From contig CAIZGG010000371.1 of the NCBI GenBank assembly GCA_903932425.1, forward strand, positions 1 through 32,204: a stretch of DNA of 32,204 bases, given 5' to 3'. Both the position numbers and the translations under genes were made by a program. Of the stretch, positions 15,631 through 24,199 are shown one piece after another. The notes below the pieces were generated by a model. It saw only the letters and a list, made by a program, of their open reading frames with translations. It made no database searches and was not told the origin of the DNA. The DNA comes from an uncultured beta proteobacterium. GTDB taxonomy: Bacteria; Pseudomonadota; Gammaproteobacteria; Burkholderiales; Burkholderiaceae_B. The number at the start of each line of letters is the position of its first letter. The stretch's first letter is position 1.

Positions 15631-17313
15631 TCATCTCTGAGATTTTTTTACCGTTGAGTGTGTGCGGGTTAACAGAATCACAGGCAAGATACTCACTAAT
15701 ACAATCAGTAAAGCGGCAATTGATCCTTCTTCGTAGGTGCCGCGCGCTGCTTCGCCATAGAGCCAAGTCGCGAGTGTTTCTACACCTAGAGGGCGTAACA
15801 GCAGCGTAATCGGGAGCTCTTTCATGGTTTCAACAAAGACTAGCAGTGCTGCAGCGCATAAGGCAGGGCGCAATAAGGGAAGGTCTACTCGAAACAGTAC
15901 CCCGAGCGGCGATTGACCGAGCGATCGTGCTAGCTGATCTAGCGCGATTGGAATGCGTGCGAAGCCGGCTTCGAGAGAGCCGGAGGCAACGGCTAACAGG
16001 CGCAGCGTACAGGCCAGCACCAACCCCGTCATGGTGCCAAGCAGCCACAGACCGGGCGTAACAAGCGAGAGCCACTGACGCCCATGATTGATCGCGCTAT
16101 CGAGCAGAGCAAAGGGGGTGAGTAACCCGATGGCGAGTACCGTGCCGGGCAGGGCGTAGCCAACGGCTGCTGTGCGCGCCAGGCGCTGCCCCAGTGTGAC
16201 GGCGCGCCGGGTGCTCCAAGTGCGCGCTGCCCAGGCCAGGACCAAGCCGCTTGTCACGGTACAGACGGTTACCGCGAGAGCAACGAGTACGGTATTTGAG
16301 GCGGCCTGTTGCAAAATATTGGAAACAGTGCCGGTCTGATTCAGGCGTAACGATGCCTGCCAACTCAAATGCAGGACAGGGATCACAAAGCCCGCTAAGA
16401 CCGGAAGCAGGCAGAATAAACACGCCGCGAGTCCTTGCCAGCATGGCAGTTGCCTGGGTTGCATGGTGCGCGACTGATCCGTATTGGTGAAGCGTTGTTG
16501 CCTGCGTGCATATCTCTCGATTGATATTAGGCTGAGCACTAAGATCAACATGATTAAGGCGATATGCGCTGCCCCTGCCAAATCCGAGCGTGTGATCCAA
16601 GTGGTATAGATCGCAACGGTTAGTGTCTGTAACCCCAAAAACTCTGAGGCGCCGACATCGTTGAGCGTCTCAAGCAACGCCAGAGTGGTGCCCACCACGA
16701 CGGCAGGGCGTGCCATCGGCAATGCCACCCGAAAAAAAAGGCTGAAAGGCCCGTGCCCGAGTCCGCGAGCGGCCTCAATCAGGTTGGCAGGTTGCGTTAA
16801 AAACATATGGCGCGCGCTCAGGTAAACGTAGGGATACAGCACGCTACCTAAGATCAGAATCGCTCCTGGTAGAGAGCGTGCATCTGGCAATCGAAATTCG
16901 CGAGGTGAGCTATAGCCAAGCACAGCTCGGATGAGGCTTTGGAGAGGTCCGATTGGGTGTAGCAGGTCGAGGTACGAATAAGCGACGACATACGTCGGCA
17001 CCGCGAGTGGCAACAAAAGTGCCCAAACTAAGAGTTGACGACCAGGGAACTTGAAGGCAGTGACAAGCCAGGCTGCACCGGTTCCAAGCATCGCTACGAC
17101 AACACCAACGCCTGTGAGCAGAAGCAGCGTTGTGAGCGCGGCGTCGGGTATGACGAAGCGTGATAAGTGCGCCCATTGAGTGTTGGCTGAGCTGAGCGCA
17201 GACAGAAGCAATGACGCGATGGGTGCAAGCACACAGAGTGCAATGAGGCTGGCAAGCGCGGTGGGCCAGAAGCCTGTCGCGAGCCAGCGGTTGCGCGTCA
17301 ATTCTGTAGCCAT
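15631..17313 (-). CDS. fbpB: Iron(III) ABC transporter permease, fused double-domain
   Basis: The 560-residue integral membrane protein has about twelve hydrophobic helices and two copies of the permease (BPD_transp_1) domain, as in FbpB/SfuB. ATPase-contact loops are visible in both halves: EAARGLGHGPFSLFFRVALP starting at Glu 180, and DQLARSLGQSPLGVLFRVDL starting at Asp 459. Conserved motifs ETLNDVGASEFLG and ETMKELPITLLLRP follow the loops. It moves ferric ion delivered by FbpA through the inner membrane. It begins 12 bases after the fbpA stop, confirming one operon. Confidence 0.93.
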   Translation of the reverse strand: MATELTRNRWLATGFWPTALASLIALCVLAPIASLLLSALSSANTQWAHLSRFVIPDAALTTLLLLTGVGVVVAMLGTGAAWLVTAFKFPGRQLLVWALLLPLAVPTYVVAYSYLDLLHPIGPLQSLIRAVLGYSSPREFRLPDARSLPGAILILGSVLYPYVYLSARHMFLTQPANLIEAARGLGHGPFSLFFRVALPMARPAVVVGTTLALLETLNDVGASEFLGLQTLTVAIYTTWITRSDLAGAAHIALIMLILVLSLISIERYARRQQRFTNTDQSRTMQPRQLPCWQGLAACLFCLLPVLAGFVIPVLHLSWQASLRLNQTGTVSNILQQAASNTVLVALAVTVCTVTSGLVLAWAARTWSTRRAVTLGQRLARTAAVGYALPGTVLAIGLLTPFALLDSAINHGRQWLSLVTPGLWLLGTMTGLVLACTLRLLAVASGSLEAGFARIPIALDQLARSLGQSPLGVLFRVDLPLLRPALCAAALLVFVETMKELPITLLLRPLGVETLATWLYGEAARGTYEEGSIAALLIVLVSILPVILLTRTHSTVKKSQR

Positions 17314-17325
17314 CTTGGCTGCGGG

Positions 17326-18432
17326 TTACCGATCAAAGCCCAGTCGATCGACCAGCAAGCTAGCTTCTTTACGATGCTTTGCGATTTCGGTCAGCGGCGT
17401 GAGGTCGGCCGTGAGAAAGCCAAAGCTTTCAACGGTTGGGTCAAGCGCAACGCCCGAGCGTACCGGATACTCAAAATTAAGGCGGGCGTAGAGATTTTGC
17501 GCGGGCTCGGAGGTTAAATATTCAAGAAAGGCGATGGCGCCTGCCTTGTTGGGCGCGTGTGCGGCCACCCCAGCGCCCGAGATGTTGACAAAGGTACCAC
17601 CGGTTTGCGCGAAGGTTGGGCGAATGACTTTAATAGCGTCCCCCCACTTGCGGGCCTCGGTACCGGTTGCTGCTGTCTTCATTTGACCTGCGTAATAGGC
17701 GTTGGCCAAACCCAGATCGCAGATGCCGCCCAAGATATCCCGTGCAACATCACGGTCACCGCCTGCTGCTTTACGTGCAAGATTTGTTTTGATCCCACGC
17801 AGCCATTGTTCGGTTTGCTCAAGTCCACGGTGAGCAATCATCGAGGCAATCAGGGCATTGTTGTATGGATGTTGCCCTGAACGAATGCAGACTTTGCCTT
17901 TGTAAGCGGGGCTCGCTAAATCCTCGTAACGAAACGACTCAAGTGCCAAACTTTTATCGGCATAGAGAACGCGATCGCGTAGAGAGAAGGCAAACCAGGT
18001 GCCGTCGCCGCTGCGAAGTGGGGCGGGGATTGTTGCGTTTAAAACGTCAGAGTTGATGTTTTGAAATAGCTTCGCTTCGGATAAATCTAAAAGATTACCG
18101 ATGTCAACGACCATGAGTACGTCGGCGGGTGAGTTTGCGCCTTCGGCTTTGACGCGCTCGAGCAGGCCGTCTTTTAAGAAAACGGCTGCGACTTTAATCC
18201 CTGTTTGAGCCGTGAAAGCGTCAAGAAGTGGCTGCATCAGACCGGGCTCGCGCGTGGTGTACAAGTTGACCGTTTGTGTTTGCGCCTGGGCAGTCGGGTG
18301 CAGGCAAAGCGCGAGTGCGGTTAAGCCAACCAGGCGAACTGCAGAAACTAGACGACCCGCGGCGGCTGTGGCAGAGCGTTGGGCGAGACGGCAGGTGAAA
18401 TGACTAAAACTCAGAAAAAAGCGTTGAAACAA
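17326..18432 (-). CDS. fbpA: Iron(III) ABC transporter substrate-binding protein
   Basis: The periplasmic ferric-binding protein matches the FbpA/FutA class (TVNLYTTREPGLMQPLLDAF after the signal). It has the paired iron-ligand tyrosines in LANAYYAGQM (Tyr 246-247 counted from the start chosen here). I place the start at TTG 18430-18432, preceded by AGAGG. The frame extends to an ATG at 18519, but that would translate through the promoter and Fur-type operator at 18471-18500, so it is rejected. The product is 368 residues with a rather long signal region ending PTAQAQ. It heads the operon fbpA-fbpB-fbpC-nitroreductase. The exact start is the uncertain part; the function is secure. Confidence 0.92.
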   Translation of the reverse strand: MFQRFFLSFSHFTCRLAQRSATAAAGRLVSAVRLVGLTALALCLHPTAQAQTQTVNLYTTREPGLMQPLLDAFTAQTGIKVAAVFLKDGLLERVKAEGANSPADVLMVVDIGNLLDLSEAKLFQNINSDVLNATIPAPLRSGDGTWFAFSLRDRVLYADKSLALESFRYEDLASPAYKGKVCIRSGQHPYNNALIASMIAHRGLEQTEQWLRGIKTNLARKAAGGDRDVARDILGGICDLGLANAYYAGQMKTAATGTEARKWGDAIKVIRPTFAQTGGTFVNISGAGVAAHAPNKAGAIAFLEYLTSEPAQNLYARLNFEYPVRSGVALDPTVESFGFLTADLTPLTEIAKHRKEASLLVDRLGFDR

Positions 18433-18470
18433 GATAAACCTCTGACCGTGGACGTATTTGTATGCGCAAA

Positions 18471-18500
18471 ATTCTAAATGCAAATGCGAATGATTCGCAA
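18471..18500 (-). promoter_or_regulatory. fbp operon promoter with overlapping Fur-type operator
   Basis: On the minus strand, TTGCGA (18500-18495) and TAGAAT (18476-18471) are separated by 18 bases, a good sigma-70 pair 38 bases or more before the TTG start of fbpA. A perfect 7-1-7 inverted repeat, TGCGAAT-G-ATTCGCA (18485-18499), covers the -35 box and spacer and keeps the TGnnAATnATTnnCA skeleton of Fur boxes. Binding by iron-loaded Fur should block the promoter when iron is plentiful. Confidence 0.75.
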
Positions 18501-18685
18501 CAAAAGAAATTGGTAACACTTTTTTCTTTTTGTTGCTTTTTGACTTTGGTCTTTAAAGGCCGTTCAACAACGCAACTAAAAATCCCTTTTCTGGACAAAT
18601 TCGGGTAAGGTTGGCGCTGCGCAAAATAGCGATCAAGGTCAGCAGCGTACGCTTGGTCTTTAGAACACGATACTCGGAGATTTTT

Positions 18686-19714
18686 ATGTTGTTTCCCACC
18701 ACAATTGTTGGCAGTTATCCGCAGCCCGATTGGCTGATTGACCGCGAAAAGCTGGCAGGTCGGTTTCCGCCGCGTGTGCGCGCTAAAGAGTTATGGCGTG
18801 TCGCTGAGCCGTATTTGCAGCAAGCGATGGAAGACGCCACGTTGATCGCGATCAGAGGACAAGAGCAGGCTGGCCTAGATATCATTACAGACGGTGAGAT
18901 TCGCCGTGAAAGCTATTCCAATCGGATCGCCACAGCGCTTGAGGGGATCGATATCGACAATCCTGGGACGGCGCTCGATCGTTCGGGGCACCCTAATCCT
19001 GTTCCCAGAATCGTCGGCAAAATCAAACGCGCGCGCGCGATCGAGGTTGAAGACCTGTTGTTTTTAAAGGCGCACACCAGCCGTAAGGTCAAAATCACAG
19101 TGCCTGGCGCTTTCACGATGTTGCAGCAGGCTCAGAATGATTTCTATGCCTCTGAAGAAGAAGCCGCCATGGACTATGCCGCTGCTTTGAATGAAGAGAT
19201 CAAAGATCTGTTCGCGCACGGTGCTGACATTGTGCAGATCGACGAACCATATATGCAGGCGCGCCCCGAAAAAGCGCGGCAATACGGTATCAAAGCCCTG
19301 AACCGCGCCTTAGAGGGCGTGACAGGGCAGACGGCGGTGCATATCTGTTTTGGATACGCTGCAGTGATTCACGCACGCCCCTCAGGCTATGATTTTTTAC
19401 CTGAACTCGCTCAGTGCTCGTGCCACCAGATTTCAATCGAAACGGCGCAATCAAATCTTGATTGTCGTGTGCTTGAGTCTTTGGGCAATAAGCAGATCAT
19501 GGTCGGTTGTTTAGACCTCAGCGACATGTCAATAGAAACGCCCGAAGTTGTGGCCGCGCGTATTCGCAAAGCCCTGAAATACATAAAGCCCGAGCAAGTC
19601 ATCTTGGCGCCCGATTGCGGCATGAAATATTTGCCTCGCGAGGTTGCCGATGGCAAGTTAAAAGCGATGGTTGAGGCCGCCCAGATGTTGCGTAATGAAT
19701 ATGCCAGTCATTGA
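18686..19714 (+). CDS. Cobalamin-independent methionine-synthase-like (UROD/MetE fold) protein
   Basis: The ATG at 18686 follows GGAGA at short spacing and gives 342 residues starting MLFPTTIVGSYPQP; an upstream start at 18611 has no support. The zinc-ligand set of the MetE catalytic domain is kept: His 219 and Cys 221 (VHICFGYAA), Glu 252 (SIETAQ) and Cys 311 (PDCGMKYLP). DGEIRRESYSNR and DEPYMQARPEK are further family marks. At 342 residues it has only the catalytic barrel, not the two-domain 750-residue MetE, so it is a stand-alone methyl or alkyl transferase acting on a thiol; methionine synthesis is not assured. Its 3' end overlaps the racemase gene. Confidence 0.87.
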   Translation: MLFPTTIVGSYPQPDWLIDREKLAGRFPPRVRAKELWRVAEPYLQQAMEDATLIAIRGQEQAGLDIITDGEIRRESYSNRIATALEGIDIDNPGTALDRSGHPNPVPRIVGKIKRARAIEVEDLLFLKAHTSRKVKITVPGAFTMLQQAQNDFYASEEEAAMDYAAALNEEIKDLFAHGADIVQIDEPYMQARPEKARQYGIKALNRALEGVTGQTAVHICFGYAAVIHARPSGYDFLPELAQCSCHQISIETAQSNLDCRVLESLGNKQIMVGCLDLSDMSIETPEVVAARIRKALKYIKPEQVILAPDCGMKYLPREVADGKLKAMVEAAQMLRNEYASH

Positions 19715-20429
19715 TTACGGTGAACGTCTGCGTCTAGGTGTCATGGTGCCTTCGGGCAACGTGATCGCTGAACCGCAGATTCACGCGATGTTGCCTGCGG
19801 GTGTGGTGGCGTACATCACGCGACTTGAATTGCGTGGTAGTTCTGAGGCGGAGCTCATTGAAATGAGCCGCCATGTTGAAACCGGAGCCAAGATCTTGGC
19901 GGATGCGCAGGTTGGGGTCGTGGTGTTTCACTGCACCGCCGTAAGTACGTTTAGCGCGCAGATGGGACAAGAGATTCAACATCGGATTGAACAGGCTAGC
20001 GGTTTGCCGGCATTTTCAACCTCTGAAGCAATTGTTTCAGCCTTACGTGCTTTAAAAGCAAAAAAAATTGTCTTGCTCACGCCTTACATTGATGAAGTCA
20101 ATGTGCGTGAGTGCGCCTTTTTGAAGCATCACGGTTTTGAGGTCATCGCACAAATGGGATTGGGCGTGAATACGAACGCCGAAATGGGCAAGCTGCCCGA
20201 GCAGGTGTGGGTCGACCAAGCCTTGAAGCTGCAAGATCCGCAGGCCGATGCTTATTTCATCAGCTGCACCGCTGTACGTTCGGCCGAGGCCATCGAGCGG
20301 ATCGAAGCGTTACTCGATCGACCCGTGATTACTAGTAATCAAGCGATGGTGTGGTTTGGCCTGCGAAAATATGGGATAGACGACCATGCACAAGGGTATG
20401 GTCGTTTGTTTAACTTGCAAGATGTTTAG
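19695..20429 (+). CDS. Maleate isomerase / aspartate-glutamate racemase superfamily protein
   Basis: The 244-residue protein starts at ATG 19695 (an in-frame ATG at 19701 is equally possible), overlapping the last 20 bases of the MetE-like gene in another frame; this suggests translational coupling. It shows LGVMVPSGNVIAEPQ at the N-terminus and two symmetrical cysteine motifs, FHCTAVST (Cys 80) and ISCTAVRS (Cys 191). That pair matches the two catalytic cysteines of maleate isomerase and cofactor-independent racemases; arylmalonate decarboxylases keep only one. Isomerisation or racemisation of a small di-acid or related acid is likely. The convergent TTT receptor at 20478 is a possible source of substrate. 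Confidence 0.87.
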   Translation: MNMPVIDYGERLRLGVMVPSGNVIAEPQIHAMLPAGVVAYITRLELRGSSEAELIEMSRHVETGAKILADAQVGVVVFHCTAVSTFSAQMGQEIQHRIEQASGLPAFSTSEAIVSALRALKAKKIVLLTPYIDEVNVRECAFLKHHGFEVIAQMGLGVNTNAEMGKLPEQVWVDQALKLQDPQADAYFISCTAVRSAEAIERIEALLDRPVITSNQAMVWFGLRKYGIDDHAQGYGRLFNLQDV

Positions 20430-20477
20430 TTAAGCGCAGACCGTTTGGGTCATGCATTTGAACGCGAACGGTTTGCG

Positions 20478-21461
20478 TTACTGGTTTTTAATCCCGGCTG
20501 CTCGAATCACGACACCCCATTTTTCAAGCTCTGCTGCGAGATGGTTGGCAAGCTCAACTGGCGAGCCGCCCATTGGGGTTGCCCCGATATCTGCGAGTTT
20601 CTTTTTGAAGGCCTGGTCGGCCAAGATCTCGTTGACCTCGGTGTTCATGCGGTCGATGATGGGTTTGGGGGTGCCTGCAGGCGCCAGCAAGGCAAACCAC
20701 GTTGATGACATCAGCTTTGGAAAGCCCAACTCAGCGGTTGTTGGAACATCTGGCAATGCCGGTGAGCGTGTGGGCGACATGATCGCGAGGGCGCGCACCT
20801 TATTTGCTTTGACCTGTCCGGCAATGCCCGGGACAAGCTGAAACATGGTTTGAATCTCGTTGGCGATTAAGTTGGTCGTGGCTGTGCCTGGGGCGTTGTA
20901 AGGCACGTGCACCATTTTGGTTGCCGTCTCGCGCATAAATAATTCGCCAGCCAGATGCATCGAGCTGCCGATGCCGGTTGAGCCGAAATTTAATTTTCCG
21001 GGATTGGTGTTGGCATAGGCAATAAACTCTTGGATACTTTTAATCGGTTGATCGTTATTGACGACCAAAATATTTGGCACATCGCAGATCAGGGCGATGG
21101 GATCGAAGTCTTTTTGTGGGTCGTAGTTGATGGTGGCGTACAAACTTTTGTTGACCGCTAGTGTGCCCGCCCATGAAAAAAGAAACCGATAGCCATCAGG
21201 TGGATATTTAGCGGCGGCTGTTGCGCCAATGTTGCCGTTGGCGCCAGGTTTGTTTTCGATGATCACACTGGTTTTGAGGCGAAGGGCGAGTTGCTCGCTT
21301 AACATGCGCGCAATCGTATCGCCCGTGCCACCACCCCCTGGAGCTGGCACCGTGATTTGAATCGCTTTGTCAGTAGATGGCCAGGTATTGGCAATGGCAG
21401 CGCAGGATAGCGTTGAGAGCAGCATTGCGCTAGCGATGAAATATTTGGCGTTTAAAAACAT
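20478..21461 (-). CDS. TTT receptor (Bug family)
   Basis: The 327-residue periplasmic binding protein starts at ATG 21461 (MFLNAKYFIASAMLLSTLSC...), which gives a normal Sec signal ending IANT. A GTG at 21500 would add 13 polar residues and is less likely. The ligand loop reads VPAPGGGGTGDTIARM, with one residue more than the usual PPGGxxD form, followed by ENKPGANGNIGATAA and PPDGYRFLF. HVPYNAPGTATTNLIANEIQ is the second-domain loop. It is the last gene of a minus-strand group with the flavin monooxygenase and two CMD-fold proteins, 88 bases after the latter. Confidence 0.92.
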   Translation of the reverse strand: MFLNAKYFIASAMLLSTLSCAAIANTWPSTDKAIQITVPAPGGGGTGDTIARMLSEQLALRLKTSVIIENKPGANGNIGATAAAKYPPDGYRFLFSWAGTLAVNKSLYATINYDPQKDFDPIALICDVPNILVVNNDQPIKSIQEFIAYANTNPGKLNFGSTGIGSSMHLAGELFMRETATKMVHVPYNAPGTATTNLIANEIQTMFQLVPGIAGQVKANKVRALAIMSPTRSPALPDVPTTAELGFPKLMSSTWFALLAPAGTPKPIIDRMNTEVNEILADQAFKKKLADIGATPMGGSPVELANHLAAELEKWGVVIRAAGIKNQ

Positions 21462-21521
21462 CAATACACTCGAATAAAAAAAAGTTGGTTCTCTACGCAC
21501 GAATCAGTCGACTCGTAGGGC

Positions 21522-21540
21522 GATTGTTAACTCGACAATC
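21522..21540. promoter_or_regulatory. Intergenic hairpin before the TTT receptor gene
   Basis: GATTGT (21522-21527) and ACAATC (21535-21540) form a 6-bp stem with a 7-base loop, 10 bases past the peroxidase stop on the minus strand. It could stabilise or partly end the upstream transcript ahead of the receptor gene. It is weak on its own. Confidence 0.25.
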
Positions 21541-21549
21541 CTGTTGCGT

Positions 21550-22131
21550 TTACCCGAAAACCGGTTCGCCGAGATTTAACATTAACCGGTTCGCCCAGGC
21601 AAAGATCGCCACCGAGTGCATTAAATCTAAAATTTCAGGCTCGGTTAAGCCAACGTCTTTCAAGGCTTGAATGCTAGCCGGCGAAACGCCATCAGGATTG
21701 TTTGTCAGTTCGATCGAAAATTGAACGATGGCGCGTTCGCGCGCTGAAGTGCCGGCAGTGTGTGGATCGTTAAACACCTCAACAATTGCATCGGTGCGTT
21801 TAGCGAGTTGTTCAAAGCGTTGGGCGTGAACAGAAGCACAGTAGACGCAGCCATTGATGCGAGACACCACCGTCGCACCCAGTTCACGTTCTGCACGAGG
21901 CATGCCACCTGGCGCATACATGATGGCATTAAATGCTACCGAGCGCTGTTTGAGCACCTCGGGTTGATGCACTAAGAACAAATAGTAGTCAGAGACCTTC
22001 GCCTTGGGGTGACTCTCTTCGAGCACTGCGATTTGTTCGGGGGTTGCTGAATCAAGACTTACTACGTCAAGCCAGGCTTTCCATCCTAGCGTGGCGTTGG
22101 TGAAACCTTTAATTTCGATAAGTTCGCTCAT
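21550..22131 (-). CDS. Alkylhydroperoxidase-domain protein (CMD fold, CxxC active)
   Basis: The 193-residue AhpD-like protein has the redox motif CVYCASVHAQRF, with Cys 95, Cys 98 and His 102 forming the usual relay of peroxidase-type carboxymuconolactone-decarboxylase-fold proteins. The helical region before it (FNAIMYAPGGMPRAERELGATV) is standard. It overlaps the upstream CMD gene by 4 bases (ATGA), so the two are translationally coupled. The adjacent pair resembles the Avi_7169/Avi_7170-type CMD families, which I recall as neighbours near oxidase and transport genes in other bacteria. A role in clearing peroxide made by the monooxygenase is plausible but inferred. Confidence 0.87.
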   Translation of the reverse strand: MSELIEIKGFTNATLGWKAWLDVVSLDSATPEQIAVLEESHPKAKVSDYYLFLVHQPEVLKQRSVAFNAIMYAPGGMPRAERELGATVVSRINGCVYCASVHAQRFEQLAKRTDAIVEVFNDPHTAGTSARERAIVQFSIELTNNPDGVSPASIQALKDVGLTEPEILDLMHSVAIFAWANRLMLNLGEPVFG

Positions 22132-22643
22132 GCTTGTTGCTCCAGCAGTTTCATGGCGTTGAGCCCGGCGACCACTCGTACTTGGTACGAGACAAAGGCG
22201 ATGAGTTGAGCCAGTGTCACAACCTCGGGTGTTGAAAGCCCCGCCCGCGGCAACGCTTTGAGTGCAGCTTGATCGGCTTTGACGGGATCTGTAATCAAAG
22301 TATGAGTGAAGGTCAGAATGGCACGCAAGCGAGGCTCGGTGATTTGCTCAAGGGCACCGCTAGAAATGTGATCGATCAGCTTCTGCTCAACGTTCAAGTC
22401 TAAGAGTCTTTGGCGGTATTCAGCCGCACACAGCGCAGAGGGAGTGAGCGCACAGGCAAGTAAGGCAACGAGCAGTCGTTCAGCGAGTGTGAGGCCAGGC
22501 AACGCAGGGTCAAAGAGGCCTTCTTCGCTTTTTTGTGTTGCGGCGACGACTTTATCGCGTTGATGTCGCACTGCAAACGTGCCGAGCTCTGGTGTGAGCC
22601 CTACGAGGCGATCAATCGTGTCAGAGGATAGATTTGTTGTCAT
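22128..22643 (-). CDS. CMD-domain protein, partner of the CxxC peroxidase-like gene
   Basis: The 171-residue mostly helical protein of the carboxymuconolactone-decarboxylase superfamily lacks the CxxC motif: the matching region reads TPSALCAAEYRQR, with one cysteine. It is therefore unlikely to be a peroxidase on its own and may be a structural partner of the coupled downstream protein. The C-terminal half (STPEVVTLAQLIAFVSYQVRV) is the conserved CMD helix pair. It is similar in size and context to proteins called CMD domain protein, Avi_7170 family. It starts 101 bases after the monooxygenase stop. Confidence 0.78.
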   Translation of the reverse strand: MTTNLSSDTIDRLVGLTPELGTFAVRHQRDKVVAATQKSEEGLFDPALPGLTLAERLLVALLACALTPSALCAAEYRQRLLDLNVEQKLIDHISSGALEQITEPRLRAILTFTHTLITDPVKADQAALKALPRAGLSTPEVVTLAQLIAFVSYQVRVVAGLNAMKLLEQQA

Positions 22644-22744
22644 AGAAGCTCGTGTCTCAGTTCGTTTGTGTTTCGCTTAGTGATTCAAGTCTTGTTCAGT
22701 TATTCGTATGTTGTTCGTATGTCGCTTGGCTGTTTGAGTGTCGT

Positions 22745-24199
22745 TCAACTGTTTGTCGATCGCTTAGCGGCCGGCGTCCACTCGTCGCCAAGCAGCTCAG
22801 CGTCATCATAAAGCTCCATTCGATGAAAATGCTCTGCGATGTCTTCACGGTAAAACAAACTGGCAATCCCAGCAGACAGACGTTTGGCACCCTCGCTAAT
22901 TGCTGGAATATCACCAGAAACGGTGCCGTGTGATAACGCCGCGGGGTAGCAAAAGCAATGGATGCTTGAGAGCCCTGGGCAGGCACCAGGCGCGATCTCT
23001 TTAAACTCAAAGGCCATGCCCAGATCGGGGGAGTCGAGCATCTCTTGGCTGGCTGGTTCGTTCATCTCCGCTTGACGGTGTTTCCAGCTCAGCACGTAGG
23101 GCGCGATGCTGGCGTACTCGGGGCGGGTCCACCAATCGATTTTGAAGCCTGTCGAGAAAATTAAAAAGTCGAGTTCGAACGCACCTTGTGGCGTATGCAC
23201 TGTCAACATGTTGTCGTTGACTGAGATCGACTCAAGTGAACAGCCAAAATTAAAGTAAGCATTCGGGTGCTTTGATACCCGTAAGGTGCTCCCCCTGGGA
23301 GCCGGAACTTGTTCGACGCCAAGATAGTGTCGTATTCGCCATTTCCATTGCTCGGGCAAATCCACGAAGCCGATCACCATCCCCGCATTGCCAGCGCCTT
23401 TGCCTTTATTAATGCGAGGTAAATCTCTGCGACGAATCAGCAAGTCAACGCTCTTGGCGCCGGCTTCAAGGGCGGTTGCCGCGCTATCCATTGCAGAGGC
23501 GCCTGCACCCACTACGCCAACGCGTTTGCCAGCTAACGTGGAGTAATCGAGCGTATCTGAAGAGTGCGCCCAAAGGGTGCGGGGCAGGGTGGCAGCGATC
23601 TCGGGCACGTAAGCACCACCCAAACCATCGCGCCCTGTGGCGAGTACAACACGGCGCGCATAGATCACTTGCTGACCGCTTGGGGTGTTGATGGTTAGGC
23701 GCACTAAACCATCGGTGCGTGGCTCGATGTTGGTGACCAGGTGCTCGTTGCGCACATCGAGTTTTAACGCCTGGCGATACCAGCGCAGATAGTCCATCCA
23801 TTGTGTGCGTGGAATTTTGTCGAGATCATTCCAGGCTTGCAAGCCGAACTGTGCCTCGAACCAAGCGCGAAAAGTCAGGGCAGGCAGGCCTAGGGCTGGC
23901 CCAGTCAGTTGCTTGGGTGAGCGTAAGGTTTGCATGCGGGCCGTGGTCACCCAGGGGCCTTCGTACCCAGCAGGCGCGCGATCAAAAATCACCGCTTGTA
24001 TACCACTGAGGGTTAACGATGCGGCAGCGGCCATGCCTGCCATGCCTGCGCCAATGACCGCGACTTCAAGCACAGCGGCGCTTTCAAGCTCGCGCGCGAC
24101 CACCCAACGTTTTGCCGGGAGCTCAAGCCAAGCAAGGTCTTGTTCAAGACGTGCCTGAAGCTGAGCCAGCCCTGCAGCGCCTGTCGCAATGTCCGTCAT
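22745..24199 (-). CDS. Flavin-containing monooxygenase-like NAD(P)/FAD oxidoreductase
   Basis: The 484-residue protein has two dinucleotide folds: FAD-binding VIGAGMAGMAAAA (Gly 50, 52, 55) and NAD(P)-binding VGAGASAMDSAA (231-236). Between them, LWAHSSDTLDY sits where class B monooxygenases carry their fingerprint histidine. ARMQTLRSPKQLTGP and IFSTGFKIDW are typical of this class. Such enzymes use NADPH and O2 to hydroxylate or insert oxygen into soft nucleophiles or ketones. The ATG at 24199 has AGAGG upstream. It heads the minus-strand group ending in the TTT receptor at 20478. Substrate is unknown; a pure oxidoreductase role is possible because the fingerprint is not exact. Confidence 0.85.
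   Translation of the reverse strand: MTDIATGAAGLAQLQARLEQDLAWLELPAKRWVVARELESAAVLEVAVIGAGMAGMAAAASLTLSGIQAVIFDRAPAGYEGPWVTTARMQTLRSPKQLTGPALGLPALTFRAWFEAQFGLQAWNDLDKIPRTQWMDYLRWYRQALKLDVRNEHLVTNIEPRTDGLVRLTINTPSGQQVIYARRVVLATGRDGLGGAYVPEIAATLPRTLWAHSSDTLDYSTLAGKRVGVVGAGASAMDSAATALEAGAKSVDLLIRRRDLPRINKGKGAGNAGMVIGFVDLPEQWKWRIRHYLGVEQVPAPRGSTLRVSKHPNAYFNFGCSLESISVNDNMLTVHTPQGAFELDFLIFSTGFKIDWWTRPEYASIAPYVLSWKHRQAEMNEPASQEMLDSPDLGMAFEFKEIAPGACPGLSSIHCFCYPAALSHGTVSGDIPAISEGAKRLSAGIASLFYREDIAEHFHRMELYDDAELLGDEWTPAAKRSTNS

Noticed and set aside
18433-18519. N-terminal extension of fbpA to the ATG at 18519
   Set aside because: It would translate through the -10 box and the Fur-type operator and place about 30 polar residues before the signal peptide; TTG 18432 has a ribosome site.
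22652-22933. Plus-strand reading frame over the gap and the monooxygenase end
   Set aside because: It is cysteine- and serine-rich, has no ribosome site, and overlaps the real minus-strand gene.
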